A stretch of DNA of 64,000 nt from Heterobilharzia americana (Eukaryota > Platyhelminthes > Trematoda > Strigeidida > Schistosomatidae): assembly GCA_944470555.2 (NCBI GenBank), contig OX104134.1, positions 99,132,701 through 99,196,700 of the forward strand, written 5' to 3'. Within the stretch, counting starts at the first letter, position 1. Every line of letters starts with the position of its first letter. This document shows, in pieces, positions 55,402 to 64,000 of this stretch. The notes beneath the pieces were generated by a model. The model saw nothing but the letters and a program-made list of their open reading frames with translations. It made no database searches and was not told where the DNA came from. A program made the position numbers and the translations under genes.

Positions 55402-57733
55402 TTAATGCATTACTCACGTGGTGACACCACGGAATGCATCCTATACTACGAAGGCAACGGTGGTCAAACACTTGAAGCCTTCTTATATCTTCCACTTTCA
55501 ATGGCTATGTTTCACAGCCATACAGTAGAACAGAGCGGACTGCTATGCAGTACACCCGACCCTTAATAGACAAACGGATATCACGGCGGCGCCATAGGTG
55601 GCATAGATTGGCAAAAACCAATCGAACCTTTTGTATCCGTGCAGAGATCTCATCGGCAACTAACCCACCAGGGTTGATCCACTTCACTCTCTATTGTTAA
55701 CCGCGGTACCGCTGAAGACCAGTCCTGAAGCAAAAATTTGCATTTGGGTGGTGAGAAACGCATTCCAAACATTCTCAAATTCCCACTCAAAGTGTTCAGA
55801 AGACTCTGCATCTTGTCAGCATCTTCACATAACACGACTATATCATCTGCATATTCTAGGTCCAACGAAAATTCTCCTGTGATTAGGTCAACGTCTGTGT
55901 AATTAGGTGACGAGAGGGAAACCTCCATAAGAATATCTATGATAAGATTAAATAAGAATGGGGATAGTGGGCATCCTTGACGGAAGCCACTTGATGAGTA
56001 TAGCTCCCTGGACAACTCACCATAGGCTCTAACATGCCCACAAGTGTTCGAGTAGAGAGCTTACTCGGTGCGCCTTTCAGTGAGAGACATTGCTATAAGA
56101 CTTCTCGATGAATGGAGTCAGATGCCGCCGCCTTCAGGTCGAAAAATACAGCTATTGTCGGGCGTCTGTAAGCATGCCTGTGTTCCGGGACCTGGCGGAG
56201 TGTGAATATAAGGTTGGTAGACCCGCAGCTGGGTCTAAAGCCACCCTGGTTTTCTGGGGCTTGATGTTCGCGAGCTTCACTCAGGTGTCGAAGAATTATA
56301 GAATTTAGGGTCGTGGTCACTATGTTCGTCAGGCTGATTTTTCTGTAGTTATCACGAGAGGACTTCTCACCTTTCTTGAAGACTGGAATAATCAGTGATT
56401 CTGACCAGTCAGAGGGGATCGTATTTGATTCCCATATACTGGTTAACACTTCTGTTAACCTGACTAAGTGCACCTTACCACCATCCTTGCATACCTCAGA
56501 AGTTAGTCTGTCCGGTCCTGCTGCCCTTCCTCGTTTCAAGTTACCTACCGCTTTCTTGACTTCTGCAAGTGTTGGGGGCCCCTATCTCAATGTTCCATTC
56601 AGGATTCGACTGGATAGCGGGCAACGCAATGGTGGCTGGAGGCCAGTTAAACTGTTCCTCGAAGTGTTCTGCCCATCGTTCCAGTCGTCTCCCCTGCCAT
56701 TGAATCGCAGATCCGTCCTTCTCCGCTATAGTCTCACTAACTGTTGTTGGTCTTTCCCCCCAGTCTCCTTAATAAGTCTAAATAACTGTCTAGTGCCTTT
56801 TTCATCCGTCTCTTTAGCCTTGACTGCCCACCACTGTTCGCGATCGTTGCGCAGACTTTTCACCAGTCTACTTTTAAGTAGCACTCGCTCTTCGTTGTAC
56901 TCGGAGCCTTCAGGGATGCGTTCACGTGCATCCATCCACTGGCTCTTTTTAGCCACTATTTTGGAGTCGGTTACAGTCTTCAGTGCTGCTTTTACAGCAG
57001 ACTGAAGAAGGCACCAAGCTTCTTCTTGATGGGTGGCAGTCTTTTGTTCCGATAACTGCCTAGCCAACTTCTCACTGAACACGGCTTTGGTGTTTTCGTT
57101 GTCCAGCAGAACTCGTAGTGGTTTTGTTGCCAAATATTTCTTACATCCATTGAGACGCAGGCATATATGCGCTCGGACCAACGCGTGATCGCTGTCCAAA
57201 CACGTACTCCAGAAGGAGTGACAGTCTTCCACCGATCCTCTCCAGTGATGACTAATAACAATGTGGTCTATCTGTGTCCATCGCTGAGTTGAGCTCGGTG
57301 GATGCCACGTCAGACAGTGTCTTTCTTTATGTCTGAAATTGGTGCTGGCTAAAAATAGGCGGTTATCTGAGCATAGTTGTAATAGGCGATCACCGTTATC
57401 TGTACGTTCAGCTGGGATTCCGAAAGTGCCACCTAAGTGCGTTTCTGCCTCACTCAGTCTACCCACCTGTGCGTTGAGGTCACCTGCAACAACCACTGTG
57501 TCCAAACGTTTGGCTTTCGAGAGGAGGCTAGACAGTGTACGGTAGAACTCGTCCTTCACTTCATCCGAAACACAGTCAATGGGTGCGTAAGCAGAGATTA
57601 CAAAGAGACAACGGCGAGTCCCCCTGTTCCTTTTAGTTCTTACCGTGCCGTTCAGTCGGATAGCGCAGAGGCGACTATCAAGTGGGATCCAGTCTAATAG
57701 TGAGTTTTCTGCCCTAGTGCTTGTGCTATGCCT
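55402..57733 (-). mobile_element. RTE-A retrotransposon A3, main part, mutated, lacks its 3' end
   Basis: Minus-strand copy, diverged from A2 by several percent. The endonuclease is well kept (frame 57559-56726, with AGDLNAQVGR and DSDHALVRAHIC). RT is split over 56539-56093, 56015-55650 and 55687-55505, with GFRQGCPLSPFLFN and YADDIVVL. It begins abruptly at about 55402, without the last about 550 bases or tail, and is interrupted at 57734 by A2, resuming at 61691. Confidence 0.88.
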
Positions 57734-57741
57734 ACACCTCC
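57734..57741. repeat. Target-site duplication of RTE-A2 (left copy)
   Basis: ACACCTCC, repeated exactly at 61691-61698. Removing A2 restores the A3 reading CACCTCCAAGACC, as in the A2 sequence itself (CACCTGCAAGACC near 60710). Confidence 0.88.
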
Positions 57742-57939
57742 ATCATCATCATCATCATTATCAACATAGGACCAGGCATTACTGCGTAACGGTCCGAGTT
57801 GCCACACCTCATATCAGCACATCAAGTAAAAAGGTAGTGAGGTGAAGGATGAAGATAAGTGAATGCAGTCAAAAGAAATATAAAGTATGAGAAGAAAGGA
57901 AAGAGGAGTGACAAAATAGTGAGATTCGGTATAGCCTCG

Positions 57940-60900
57940 TTAAGATGAGGATAATGTGTGTATACATCTGCGCCACTGACTTCGGTTCTGAGCCATATCA
58001 CCTAGGGTCTCCAACCACTGGTTCCTCTTGTCCCGTGGACCCCAACCACCTAGTCTGCATCGTCCTACATGGCTTAAACCAACAGTCAGAGACTTCATAC
58101 ATTGGTGCCATGTTTTAGTCTGGCCACCTCGGGCCTTTTTCCAGCCTGAACCCACCTCAGCCAACATTGTGTGACGAGGCAATCGGTGACTAGGCATACG
58201 TAGTACGTGTCCCAACCATCTCAGTCGATGAAGGTTCACAACCTCGTCGACTGACTTACCTCTTCTCCCTAAAACTCTACACCTAACTTCTGCATTACTC
58301 ACATGGTGACACCACGGAATACGTCCTATACTACGAAGGCAACGGTGGTCAAATACCTGTAACCTTCTCATGTCTTCCACTTTCAATGGCCATGTTTCAC
58401 AGCCATACAGTAGAACAGAGCGGACTGCTGTGCAGTACACGCGACCCTTAATAGACAAACGAATATCACGGCGGCGCCATAGGTGGCGCAAATTGGCAAA
58501 AGCCAATCGAGCCTTTTGTATCCGTGCAGAAATCTCATCGGCAACTAACCCACCGGAGTTGATCCTACTTCCCAGGTAAGTGAAGTGGTCAACACACTCA
58601 ACCACTTCACTCTCTATTGTTAACCGCGGTACCGCTGAAGACCAGTCCTGGAGCAAAAATTTGCATTTGGGTGGTGAAAATCGCATCCCAAACATTCTCA
58701 AATTCCCACTCAAAGTGTTCAGAAGACTCTGCATCTTGTCAGCGTCTTCACCTAACAGGACTATGTCATCTGCATATTCTAGATCTAAGGAAAATTCACC
58801 TGTGATCCGGTCAACGTCTTTGTAATTAGGTGACGAGAGGGAAACCTCCATAAGAATATCTATGATAAAATTAAATAAGAATGGGGATAGTGGGCATCCT
58901 TGACGGACACCACTTGATGAGTATAGCTCCCTGGACAACTCACCATAGGCTCTAACATGCCCACAAGTGTTCGAGTAGAGAGCTTTCAATAAGGTGATGT
59001 ACTTACTAGGCACGCCTTTCAGTGACAGACACTGCCATAAGACTTCTCGATCAACGGAGTCAAATGCCGCCTTCAGGTCGAGAAATACAGCTATTGTCGG
59101 GCGTCTGTAAGCATGCCTATGTTCCAGGACCTGGCGCAGTGTGAATATTTGGTCGATACATCCACGGCCAGGTCTAAAGCCTGCCTGGTTTTCTCGGGCT
59201 TGCTGTTCCCGAGCTCCACTCAGGCGTCGGAGAATTATAGAACTTAGGATCTTAGACACTATGTTTGTCAGGCTGATTCCTCTGTGGTTATCACAAGAGG
59301 ACTTCTCGCCTTTCTTGAAGACTGGGATGATCAGTGACTTAGACCAGTCGGAGGGGATCGTATTTGATTCCCATATACTGGCTAACACTTCCGTTAGCCT
59401 GACTAAGAGAACTCTACCACCATTCTTGTATACCTCAGCAGGTAGTCCGTCTGGTCCTGCTGCCCTTCCCCGTTTCAGGCTACCTACCGCTTTCTCGACT
59501 TCTTCTAGTGTTGGGGGACCTGTCTCTATGTCCCATTCAGGGTCCGACTGGATAGCGGGCAGCGCAATGGTGGCTGGAGGCCAGTTAAACTGTTCCTCAA
59601 AGTGTTCTGCCCATCGTCCCAGTCGCCTTCCCTGCGAGTGAATCGCCGATCCGTCCTTCTCCGCTATAACCTCACTAACTGTTGTTGACCATTTCCCCCC
59701 AGTCTCCTTAATAAGTCTAAATAACTGTCTACTGTTACCGATCGCCGCTGCCTTTTCCATCTCTTTAGCCTTTGCTGCCCACCACTGTTCACGATCGTTG
59801 CGCAGACTTTTCGTCAGTTTATTTTTAAGTTGCGCTCGCTCTTCATTGTACTCAGAGCCTGCAGGGATGCATTCACGTGCATCCATTAGTTTGGAAGAAG
59901 CTGCTGATATCCACTGGCTCTTTTTAGCCATTATCTTGGAGTCGGCTACAGTCTCCAGTGCTGCTTTTACAGTAGACTGAAGATGGCACCAAGCTTCTTC
60001 TGGATGAGTGACAGTCTTTTGTTCCGATAACTGCCTAGCCAACTTCTCACTGAACACGGCTTTGGTGTTTTCGTTGTCCAGCAGAACTCGTAGTGGTTTT
60101 GTTGCCAAATTTTTTCTACGTCCATTGAGACGCAGGCATATACGTGCTCGGACCAACGCATGATCGCTGTCCAAACACGTACTCCAGAAGGAGCGGCAGT
60201 CTTCCACCGATCCTCTCCAGCGATGACTAATAGCAATGTGGTCTATCTGTGTCCATCGCTGAGTCGAGCTCGGTGGACGCCAGGTCAGACAGTGCCTTTC
60301 TTTATGTCTGAAATTTGTGCTGGCTAAAAATAGGCGGTTATCTGAGCATAGTTGTAATAGGCGATCACCGTTATCTGTACGTTCAGCTGGGATTCCGAAA
60401 GTGCCACCTAAGTGCCTTTCTGCCTCACTCAGTCTACCCACCTGTGCGTTGAGGTCACCTGCAACAACCACTACGTCCGAACGTTTGGCTTTCGAGAGGA
60501 GGTTAGACAGTTTATGGTAGAACTCGTCCTTCACTTCATCCGAACTACAGTCAGTGGGTGCGTAAGCAGAGATTACAAAGAGACAACGGCGAGTCTCACT
60601 ATTCCTTTTAGTTCTCACTGTGCCGTTCAGCCTCATAGCGCAGAGGCGACTATCAACTGGGATCCAGTCTAGTAGTGAGTTTTCTGCCCTGGTGCTTAAT
60701 GCTATACCTACACCTGCAAGACCACGAGAGCTAGCTATCGAATCTCCAGAAACTCGAAGGGTGAATTTTGCAGATTCACCAGATTGGTCAGGAGAGGTCA
60801 GGTGAATAACCACACTTGGGTCCTGTATGCGTGTCTCACAAACACAGCACACATCCATGCCTCGAGTTGCTAGAGTCTTTGCCAACGAAGCCTGTTGGCC

Positions 60901-61368
60901 AATTTGACGGAGGGTGCGGACATTGAAGGCTCCAATATGTAATTTGGAGCGTGGTTTAAGGAGACCAGGGACACTGTTCTGTGGACTCAGATCGTTGTCG
61001 AAGGCTGCAGAGGTAGGAGAAATTGAAGATGATGCAGCATCATTAATTAAGAGACGTGAAGGAAGATTAGAAGGTAATGATGGAGGAGGAGGATAGCAGT
61101 CAGAAGAAACTTGGGTGCTGACAGAGTTGTGAGGGCGGTTGACACTTCCCGGCTGCCCACACCGTGGAAGGCTATTTCTTCTTAAGGTACCTGAAAGAGA
61201 TTTGTGTGACCGCAGAGCCCATCGGACATCTGCTTGAGGCCTGTCACACCCAGCCTTTTGAGTATGATTATTTTGAATTTTTGTATTTTTGGGGCCGGAT
61301 GAGCGAAAGGAAACGACAAGTGAACCAACACCGCCGGCCCGGCAGACCGTGGGGCGTGGTGGAGTGTG
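57940..61368 (-). CDS. RTE-A endonuclease-reverse transcriptase (open frame, intact)
   Basis: The frame is open from 61368 to the stop at 57940 (about 1,142 codons), but it has no ATG until 60858. An alternative TTG lies at 60885 (981 codons from there). I give the whole open frame because the first endonuclease motif, FNVRTL, is encoded upstream of both. Numbering from the TTG: endonuclease with CETRIQD (Glu17), AGDLNAQ (about 143-148), IDHIAISHRW and SDHALVR (about 240-246); RT about 470-760 with AAFDSVDRE, GVRQGCPLSPFLFN and catalytic YADD (about 704-707); then a thumb and the RLRWLGHVLRMP C-terminal domain. All key residues are present. Initiation may use a near-cognate codon, a ribozyme-processed 5' end, or -1 shifting from the short upstream frame. 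The enzyme would copy its own RNA at a nicked target. Confidence 0.9.
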   Translation of the reverse strand, partial: HTPPRPTVCRAGGVGSLVVSFRSSGPKNTKIQNNHTQKAGCDRPQADVRWALRSHKSLSGTLRRNSLPRCGQPGSVNRPHNSVSTQVSSDCYPPPPSLPSNLPSRLLINDAASSSISPTSAAFDNDLSPQNSVPGLLKPRSKLHIGAFNVRTLRQIGQQASLAKTLATRGMDVCCVCETRIQDPSVVIHLTSPDQSGESAKFTLRVSGDSIASSRGLAGVGIALSTRAENSLLDWIPVDSRLCAMRLNGTVRTKRNSETRRCLFVISAYAPTDCSSDEVKDEFYHKLSNLLSKAKRSDVVVVAGDLNAQVGRLSEAERHLGGTFGIPAERTDNGDRLLQLCSDNRLFLASTNFRHKERHCLTWRPPSSTQRWTQIDHIAISHRWRGSVEDCRSFWSTCLDSDHALVRARICLRLNGRRKNLATKPLRVLLDNENTKAVFSEKLARQLSEQKTVTHPEEAWCHLQSTVKAALETVADSKIMAKKSQWISAASSKLMDARECIPAGSEYNEERAQLKNKLTKSLRNDREQWWAAKAKEMEKAAAIGNSRQLFRLIKETGGKWSTTVSEVIAEKDGSAIHSQGRRLGRWAEHFEEQFNWPPATIALPAIQSDPEWDIETGPPTLEEVEKAVGSLKRGRAAGPDGLPAEVYKNGGRVLLVRLTEVLASIWESNTIPSDWSKSLIIPVFKKGEKSSCDNHRGISLTNIVSKILSSIILRRLSGAREQQARENQAGFRPGRGCIDQIFTLRQVLEHRHAYRRPTIAVFLDLKAAFDSVDREVLWQCLSLKGVPSKYITLLKALYSNTCGHVRAYGELSRELYSSSGVRQGCPLSPFLFNFIIDILMEVSLSSPNYKDVDRITGEFSLDLEYADDIVLLGEDADKMQSLLNTLSGNLRMFGMRFSPPKCKFLLQDWSSAVPRLTIESEVVECVDHFTYLGSRINSGGLVADEISARIQKARLAFANLRHLWRRRDIRLSIKGRVYCTAVRSVLLYGCETWPLKVEDMRRLQVFDHRCLRSIGRIPWCHHVSNAEVRCRVLGRRGKSVDEVVNLHRLRWLGHVLRMPSHRLPRHTMLAEVGSGWKKARGGQTKTWHQCMKSLTVGLSHVGRCRLGGWGPRDKRNQWLETLGDMAQNRSQWRRCIHTLSSS

Positions 61369-61469
61369 TTATTTTTGGGGCCGACCTTTTCTAACCCCCC
61401 CTTCCACTGAGAAGGCAGCATCAGCTTGGCACTGCTGGTCATCCAAGGGAAACACCTTACTGCTGTCAC
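61182..61469 (-). CDS. Short upstream ORF of RTE-A2 (hypothetical)
   Basis: 95 codons from a GTG at 61469, first ATG at 61442, stop ending at 61182. It differs from the A1 counterpart by one residue (Ala for Asp near position 57). It overlaps the EN-RT frame by about 190 bases, with CCCAAAA at 61293-61287 in -1 slippery phase. No domain is recognised. Its retention in two copies is weak evidence because the copies are young. Confidence 0.35.
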   Translation of the reverse strand: MTAVRCFPWMTSSAKLMLPSQWKGGLEKVGPKNNTLHHAPRSAGPAVLVHLSFPFAHPAPKIQKFKIIILKRLGVTGLKQMSDGLCGHTNLFQVP

Positions 61470-61621
61470 ACCCCATCCAGCTAGCAGCAGTACGACTTCG
61501 CCCTCAGACCCCCATCATAGTATAGCAATTTACACTATGACGGTAACTGCTTTTCGTCTAACCACTACCCAACAGACCTTTCTGGTATGGTAGGACCTCG
61601 AGGGAACAAGCGTTCCACCAG

Positions 61622-61689
61622 CATAGCTCGTTGGGTCATTGTGATATGCAAGCCCGACCACCACGTCAAGGTAGCAGCTATCGGTCGGG
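61622..61689 (-). ncRNA. Candidate HDV-like self-cleaving ribozyme at RTE-A2 5' end
   Basis: Identical in sequence to the A1 candidate: P1 61689-61683 with 61659-61653, P2 61681-61676 with 61628-61623, P3 61672-61670 with 61662-61660, and CCAA at 61634-61631. It starts exactly at the element boundary set by the target duplication, allowing for one extra base. In the older copy A3 (62380-62310) P1 has decayed, but P2 gains a T-A pair where A1 and A2 have a G-G mismatch. Confidence 0.55.
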
Positions 61690-61690
61690 C

Positions 61691-62380
61691 ACACCTCCAA
61701 GACCACGAGAGCTAGCTATTGAATCCCCAGAAACTCGAAGGGTGAATTTTGCGGATTCATCAGATTGTCCAGGAGAGGTTAGGTGAATAACCGCACTTGG
61801 GTCCTGTATGCATTTCTCATAAACACAACACACATCCATGGCCCGAGTTGCCAGAGTCTTTGCCAACGAAGCCTGTTGACCAGCTTGATGGAGTTTGCGA
61901 ACATTCAAGGCTCCACTATGCAATTTGGAGCCTGGTTTACGGATACCAAGGATGCTGTTCTGTGGACTCATATCGTTGTCAAAGGCTACATAGGTACGAG
62001 GAATTGAAGATGTTGTAGTATCGTTAGTTGAGAGACGTGAAGGAAGATAAGAGGGTAATGATGGAGGAGATGGATAGCAGTCAGAAGCAACTTGAGTGCT
62101 GATCGAGTTGTGAGGGCGGTTGACACTTCCCCGCTGCCAACACCATGGAAGCCTATTTCTTCTTAAGGTACCTGAAAGAGATTTGTGTGACCGCAGAGCC
62201 CCAATCATAGTGTAGCAATTTACACTACAACGGTAACTGCTTTTCGTCTAACCACTATCCAACAGACCTTTCTGGTATGGTAGGACCTCGAGGGAACAAG
62301 TGTTCCACCGGCATAGCTTGTTCGGTCTTCGTGATCTGCAAGCCCTACCACCAACTCAAGGTAGAAGCTATCAGTCGGCT
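61691..62380 (-). mobile_element. RTE-A3, 5' part (resumes after RTE-A2)
   Basis: Begins with the ACACCTCC duplication and continues the A3 endonuclease (VCCVYEKCIQDPS) and leader (62208-61699) up to a degraded CCGACTGATAG 5' end near 62379. Relative to A2 it lacks about 290 bases (the counterpart of 61219-61511). The ends of the missing piece share GATGGG, and the loss removes most of the short upstream frame and its CCCAAAA site. Confidence 0.88.
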
Positions 62381-62589
62381 TGATGAACTGCATATAGAAG
62401 AGGATAAAAACAGTTAGTTTTAATGTAACAAGTTTTTATACTAAAATATTAATCAATCTGTCACTAAAGGCATTCAGAAATCAACTAAATATTGACTCGG
62501 AACTTGCTCACAGAACTAAGATATTGGATGGTGAGATCATATTAAATGTACACAGTTGTGCTCGACATCCACAGTTTTCAAGTTTCACG
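62381..62589. other. AT-rich spacer, probably PLE-derived
   Basis: Between the RTE-A3 5' end and the recognisable PLE RT. It contains no motif on its own, but lies inside the PLE insertion. Confidence 0.35.
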
Positions 62590-63889
62590 ACAAAATACAC
62601 AGACAAACAGAAGGAGTAACAATGGGATCATCAATATCCCCAATCGTAGCAGATATATTTACGAATACTTGGGAATACATGTCTTTGTGAAAGTTTAATC
62701 GTGCACCTAAGAAATGGTGGTGATATGTGGATGACATATTTACTGTGTTGAAATCGGAACATGTGGACAATTTCCTCACATACATATCAACTGAGTGTTC
62801 GGCACAATCGAAGTAGAAAGTGCACAAGGCGAATTACCTATGTTGGATTAGAGGAGAGGATAAAAGGAAGAACAGAAGGTGGTTTGGATACTACTATCTA
62901 CAAGAAACCAACACATTCTTACAGGTATCTTGACTTCAAGTCATCTCATGCAATGTCGGTTAAGGTAGGTAGGTTTAGTGGAATGTGTAAATGATACGGC
63001 TAGTGCACTGACTCACTGACTAATCAGTACAAGGACCTAAAAAGGAACTGAAGTACATAAAAGACGCGTTAACAATTGATAATTGTCCTTGACAGTTGAT
63101 GAAGAAATTCGTAGGAACTCATATGAAACGAAATCCTAAGAGTCACACGAGTATGAATAATGACGACAACAGCGTGAATTGTGTTACCGTATTAGGAAGA
63201 CATATGATAAACTTTACATAGGACTCCGAACCACAAAGCTGGGATTGTAATTGAATTTCAACCTACAAACTCACTCAGAGATCAGTTTTATCGACTGGCT
63301 TAAGTATCCGATAGAAATAGTCTACTGTACACAATTCATTCCATACACTGATTGTGAGTGGAGTGAAGTACATAGGTGAAAGTGGCTAGTTGGGGTGAGT
63401 TAGGCTAGCGGAACATGGAGATTTAGGTGAATATAGAATGACAGACCCGAATAAGATGGATGATGTGGAGAAAACTGGGTTACTGCAATGCATGGATTAA
63501 CATGTAAGCACACAATAGAGTGAGTGGGATACGGCCACTGTACTTAAGTGGACTATGATTAGGTGGGGAGAGAGAGAGAGAGAGAGATTACTGAATCTTT
63601 GTTCATCGAATGAATCAACAGGCAACACATGTGAACGGGATGACGCAACACCTATCACCAGAGATATGTAAAATTTTACTACAAATAGAAAGAAATCACA
63701 TGAGGTGACAACTATAAAAATGAGATGTTGAATGTGGTGTGATTACATCGATGTGATTGAGCAGTGATAGTTTATGCTTGAAATGTCATGAAGTAAATAA
63801 TACTGTATCACTGTGTGTTATATATCAATTCAGCAAGTCTCATTTGGAATTAAATTCTGCAGTGTCCGCCTTTTTATACGTTTATTAAA
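62590..63889 (+). mobile_element. Penelope-like element, RT fragment and 3' terminal region
   Basis: The plus-strand translation in shifting frames shows GSSISPIVADIFTN (about 62620-62660), the catalytic YVDDIFTVL (about 62729-62755, directly preceded by a TGA where R is expected), VDNFLTYI, and GLDTTIYKKPTHSYRYLDF (62880-62936), the diagnostic PLE order. Downstream FIPYTDCEW-like sequence appears near 63330-63360. The 3' region (63450-63840) carries (GA)n at 63569-63590 and a conserved terminus also found at 8341, 24833 and 55016. Stops make it inactive. Confidence 0.8.
63569..63590. repeat. (GA)n microsatellite in PLE terminal region
   Basis: About 11 GA units at the position that corresponds to the (CT)n run at 55252-55272 in the inverted terminal copy. 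Confidence 0.9.
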
Positions 63890-63901
63890 AAAAGTAAGAG
63901 A
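63890..63901. repeat. Direct repeat flanking the PLE-based nest (right copy)
   Basis: AAAAGTAAGAGA, exact match to 55004-55015. Confidence 0.8.
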
Positions 63902-64000
63902 CTTCGTTGACTGGTACCACTCCTCGGTATGGCCACCAGTAACGCTCTCCCAACCTAATCAAACTACCACTAGCATGACACGTCAAGGTAGTTGGGTGGT
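63902..64000 (-). mobile_element. RTE-A remnant A8, right half
   Basis: CTTCGTTGACTGGTACCAC and TATGGCCACC follow A2 58095-58140 directly after the part seen at 54780-55015, which shows that the 8.9-kb block was inserted into this element. It continues beyond the window. Confidence 0.6.

Larger units (their letters stand above)
57742..61690 (-). mobile_element. RTE-A non-LTR retrotransposon A2, complete and apparently intact
   Basis: A 3.95-kb minus-strand element: (ATC)n run at the left (a TGA-type tail on the element strand, 57742-57760), 3' UTR, unbroken EN-RT frame, leader, and a CCCGACCGATAG 5' end at 61689. It is inserted in the older copy A3 with an 8-bp target duplication. Near-identity with A1, which is 54 kb away on the opposite strand, suggests recent activity of this subfamily. 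The pair also forms a long inverted repeat in which recombination could invert the interval. Confidence 0.95.

Overview
The window reads as a repeat-dense piece of a blood-fluke (Schistosoma-type trematode) nuclear genome. The evidence is two intron-flanked exons of a conserved eukaryotic gene (translation initiation factor eIF3 subunit G), RTE-clade non-LTR retrotransposons of the kind abundant in schistosomes, Penelope-like elements (PLEs), CR1-like and Gypsy-like fragments, and tRNA-headed SINEs that end in hammerhead-ribozyme-like sequence, as in the schistosome SM-alpha family. There is no bacterial gene organisation, rRNA gene, CRISPR array or operon. Nearly all coding potential is retroelement-derived.

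RTE elements are labelled here by sequence family. RTE-A copies have an EN-RT ORF with a YADD motif, end in a (TGA)n tail and start with CCCGACC. RTE-B copies have FADD and an (AAT)n tail. RTE-C is a decayed relative of A. From left to right: an A fragment (1-545); an A copy (590-1002 and 7539-8300) interrupted by a 5'-truncated B (1003-7529), itself interrupted by a nearly complete A (3328-7203, + strand) with a 12-bp target duplication; a PLE 3' piece (8341-8750); a full-length B (8955-12246); eIF3G exons on the minus strand (15227-14940, 14321-14124) with a SINE between them; a C remnant (15730-20135) split by a full-length B (16222-19580); an old A (21085-24545, minus) head-to-head with a C copy (25070-30345, plus), with a 2.3-kb tandem duplication across the junction; PLE, CR1-like and Gypsy pol remnants (30.9-43.0 kb); SINE pieces; another B (47787-51115); PLE and RTE fragments; a 500-N gap (53429-53928); a SINE; and a large nest (55016-63889) in which a PLE that is inside an A remnant carries another A (A3), which in turn carries an intact A (A2, 57742-61690).

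A2 is the only element that looks autonomous: its EN-RT frame is unbroken. Both well-preserved A copies start with a sequence that can fold as an HDV-like double pseudoknot (7-bp P1 on the first bases of the element). Their EN-RT frame has no ATG upstream of the endonuclease domain, but it overlaps a short upstream frame that carries a CCCAAAA heptamer in the correct phase for a -1 shift. The RTE-B copies are mosaics of identical and diverged blocks. The tandem duplication differs between its units, as far as I can see, only by single-base run-length changes, and the eIF3G exon needs one extra base in an A-run to stay in frame, so some oddities may be assembly or base-calling artefacts.

Edges of decayed elements were set by eye and may be off by tens of bases. 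Target-site duplications were read directly from the sequence.
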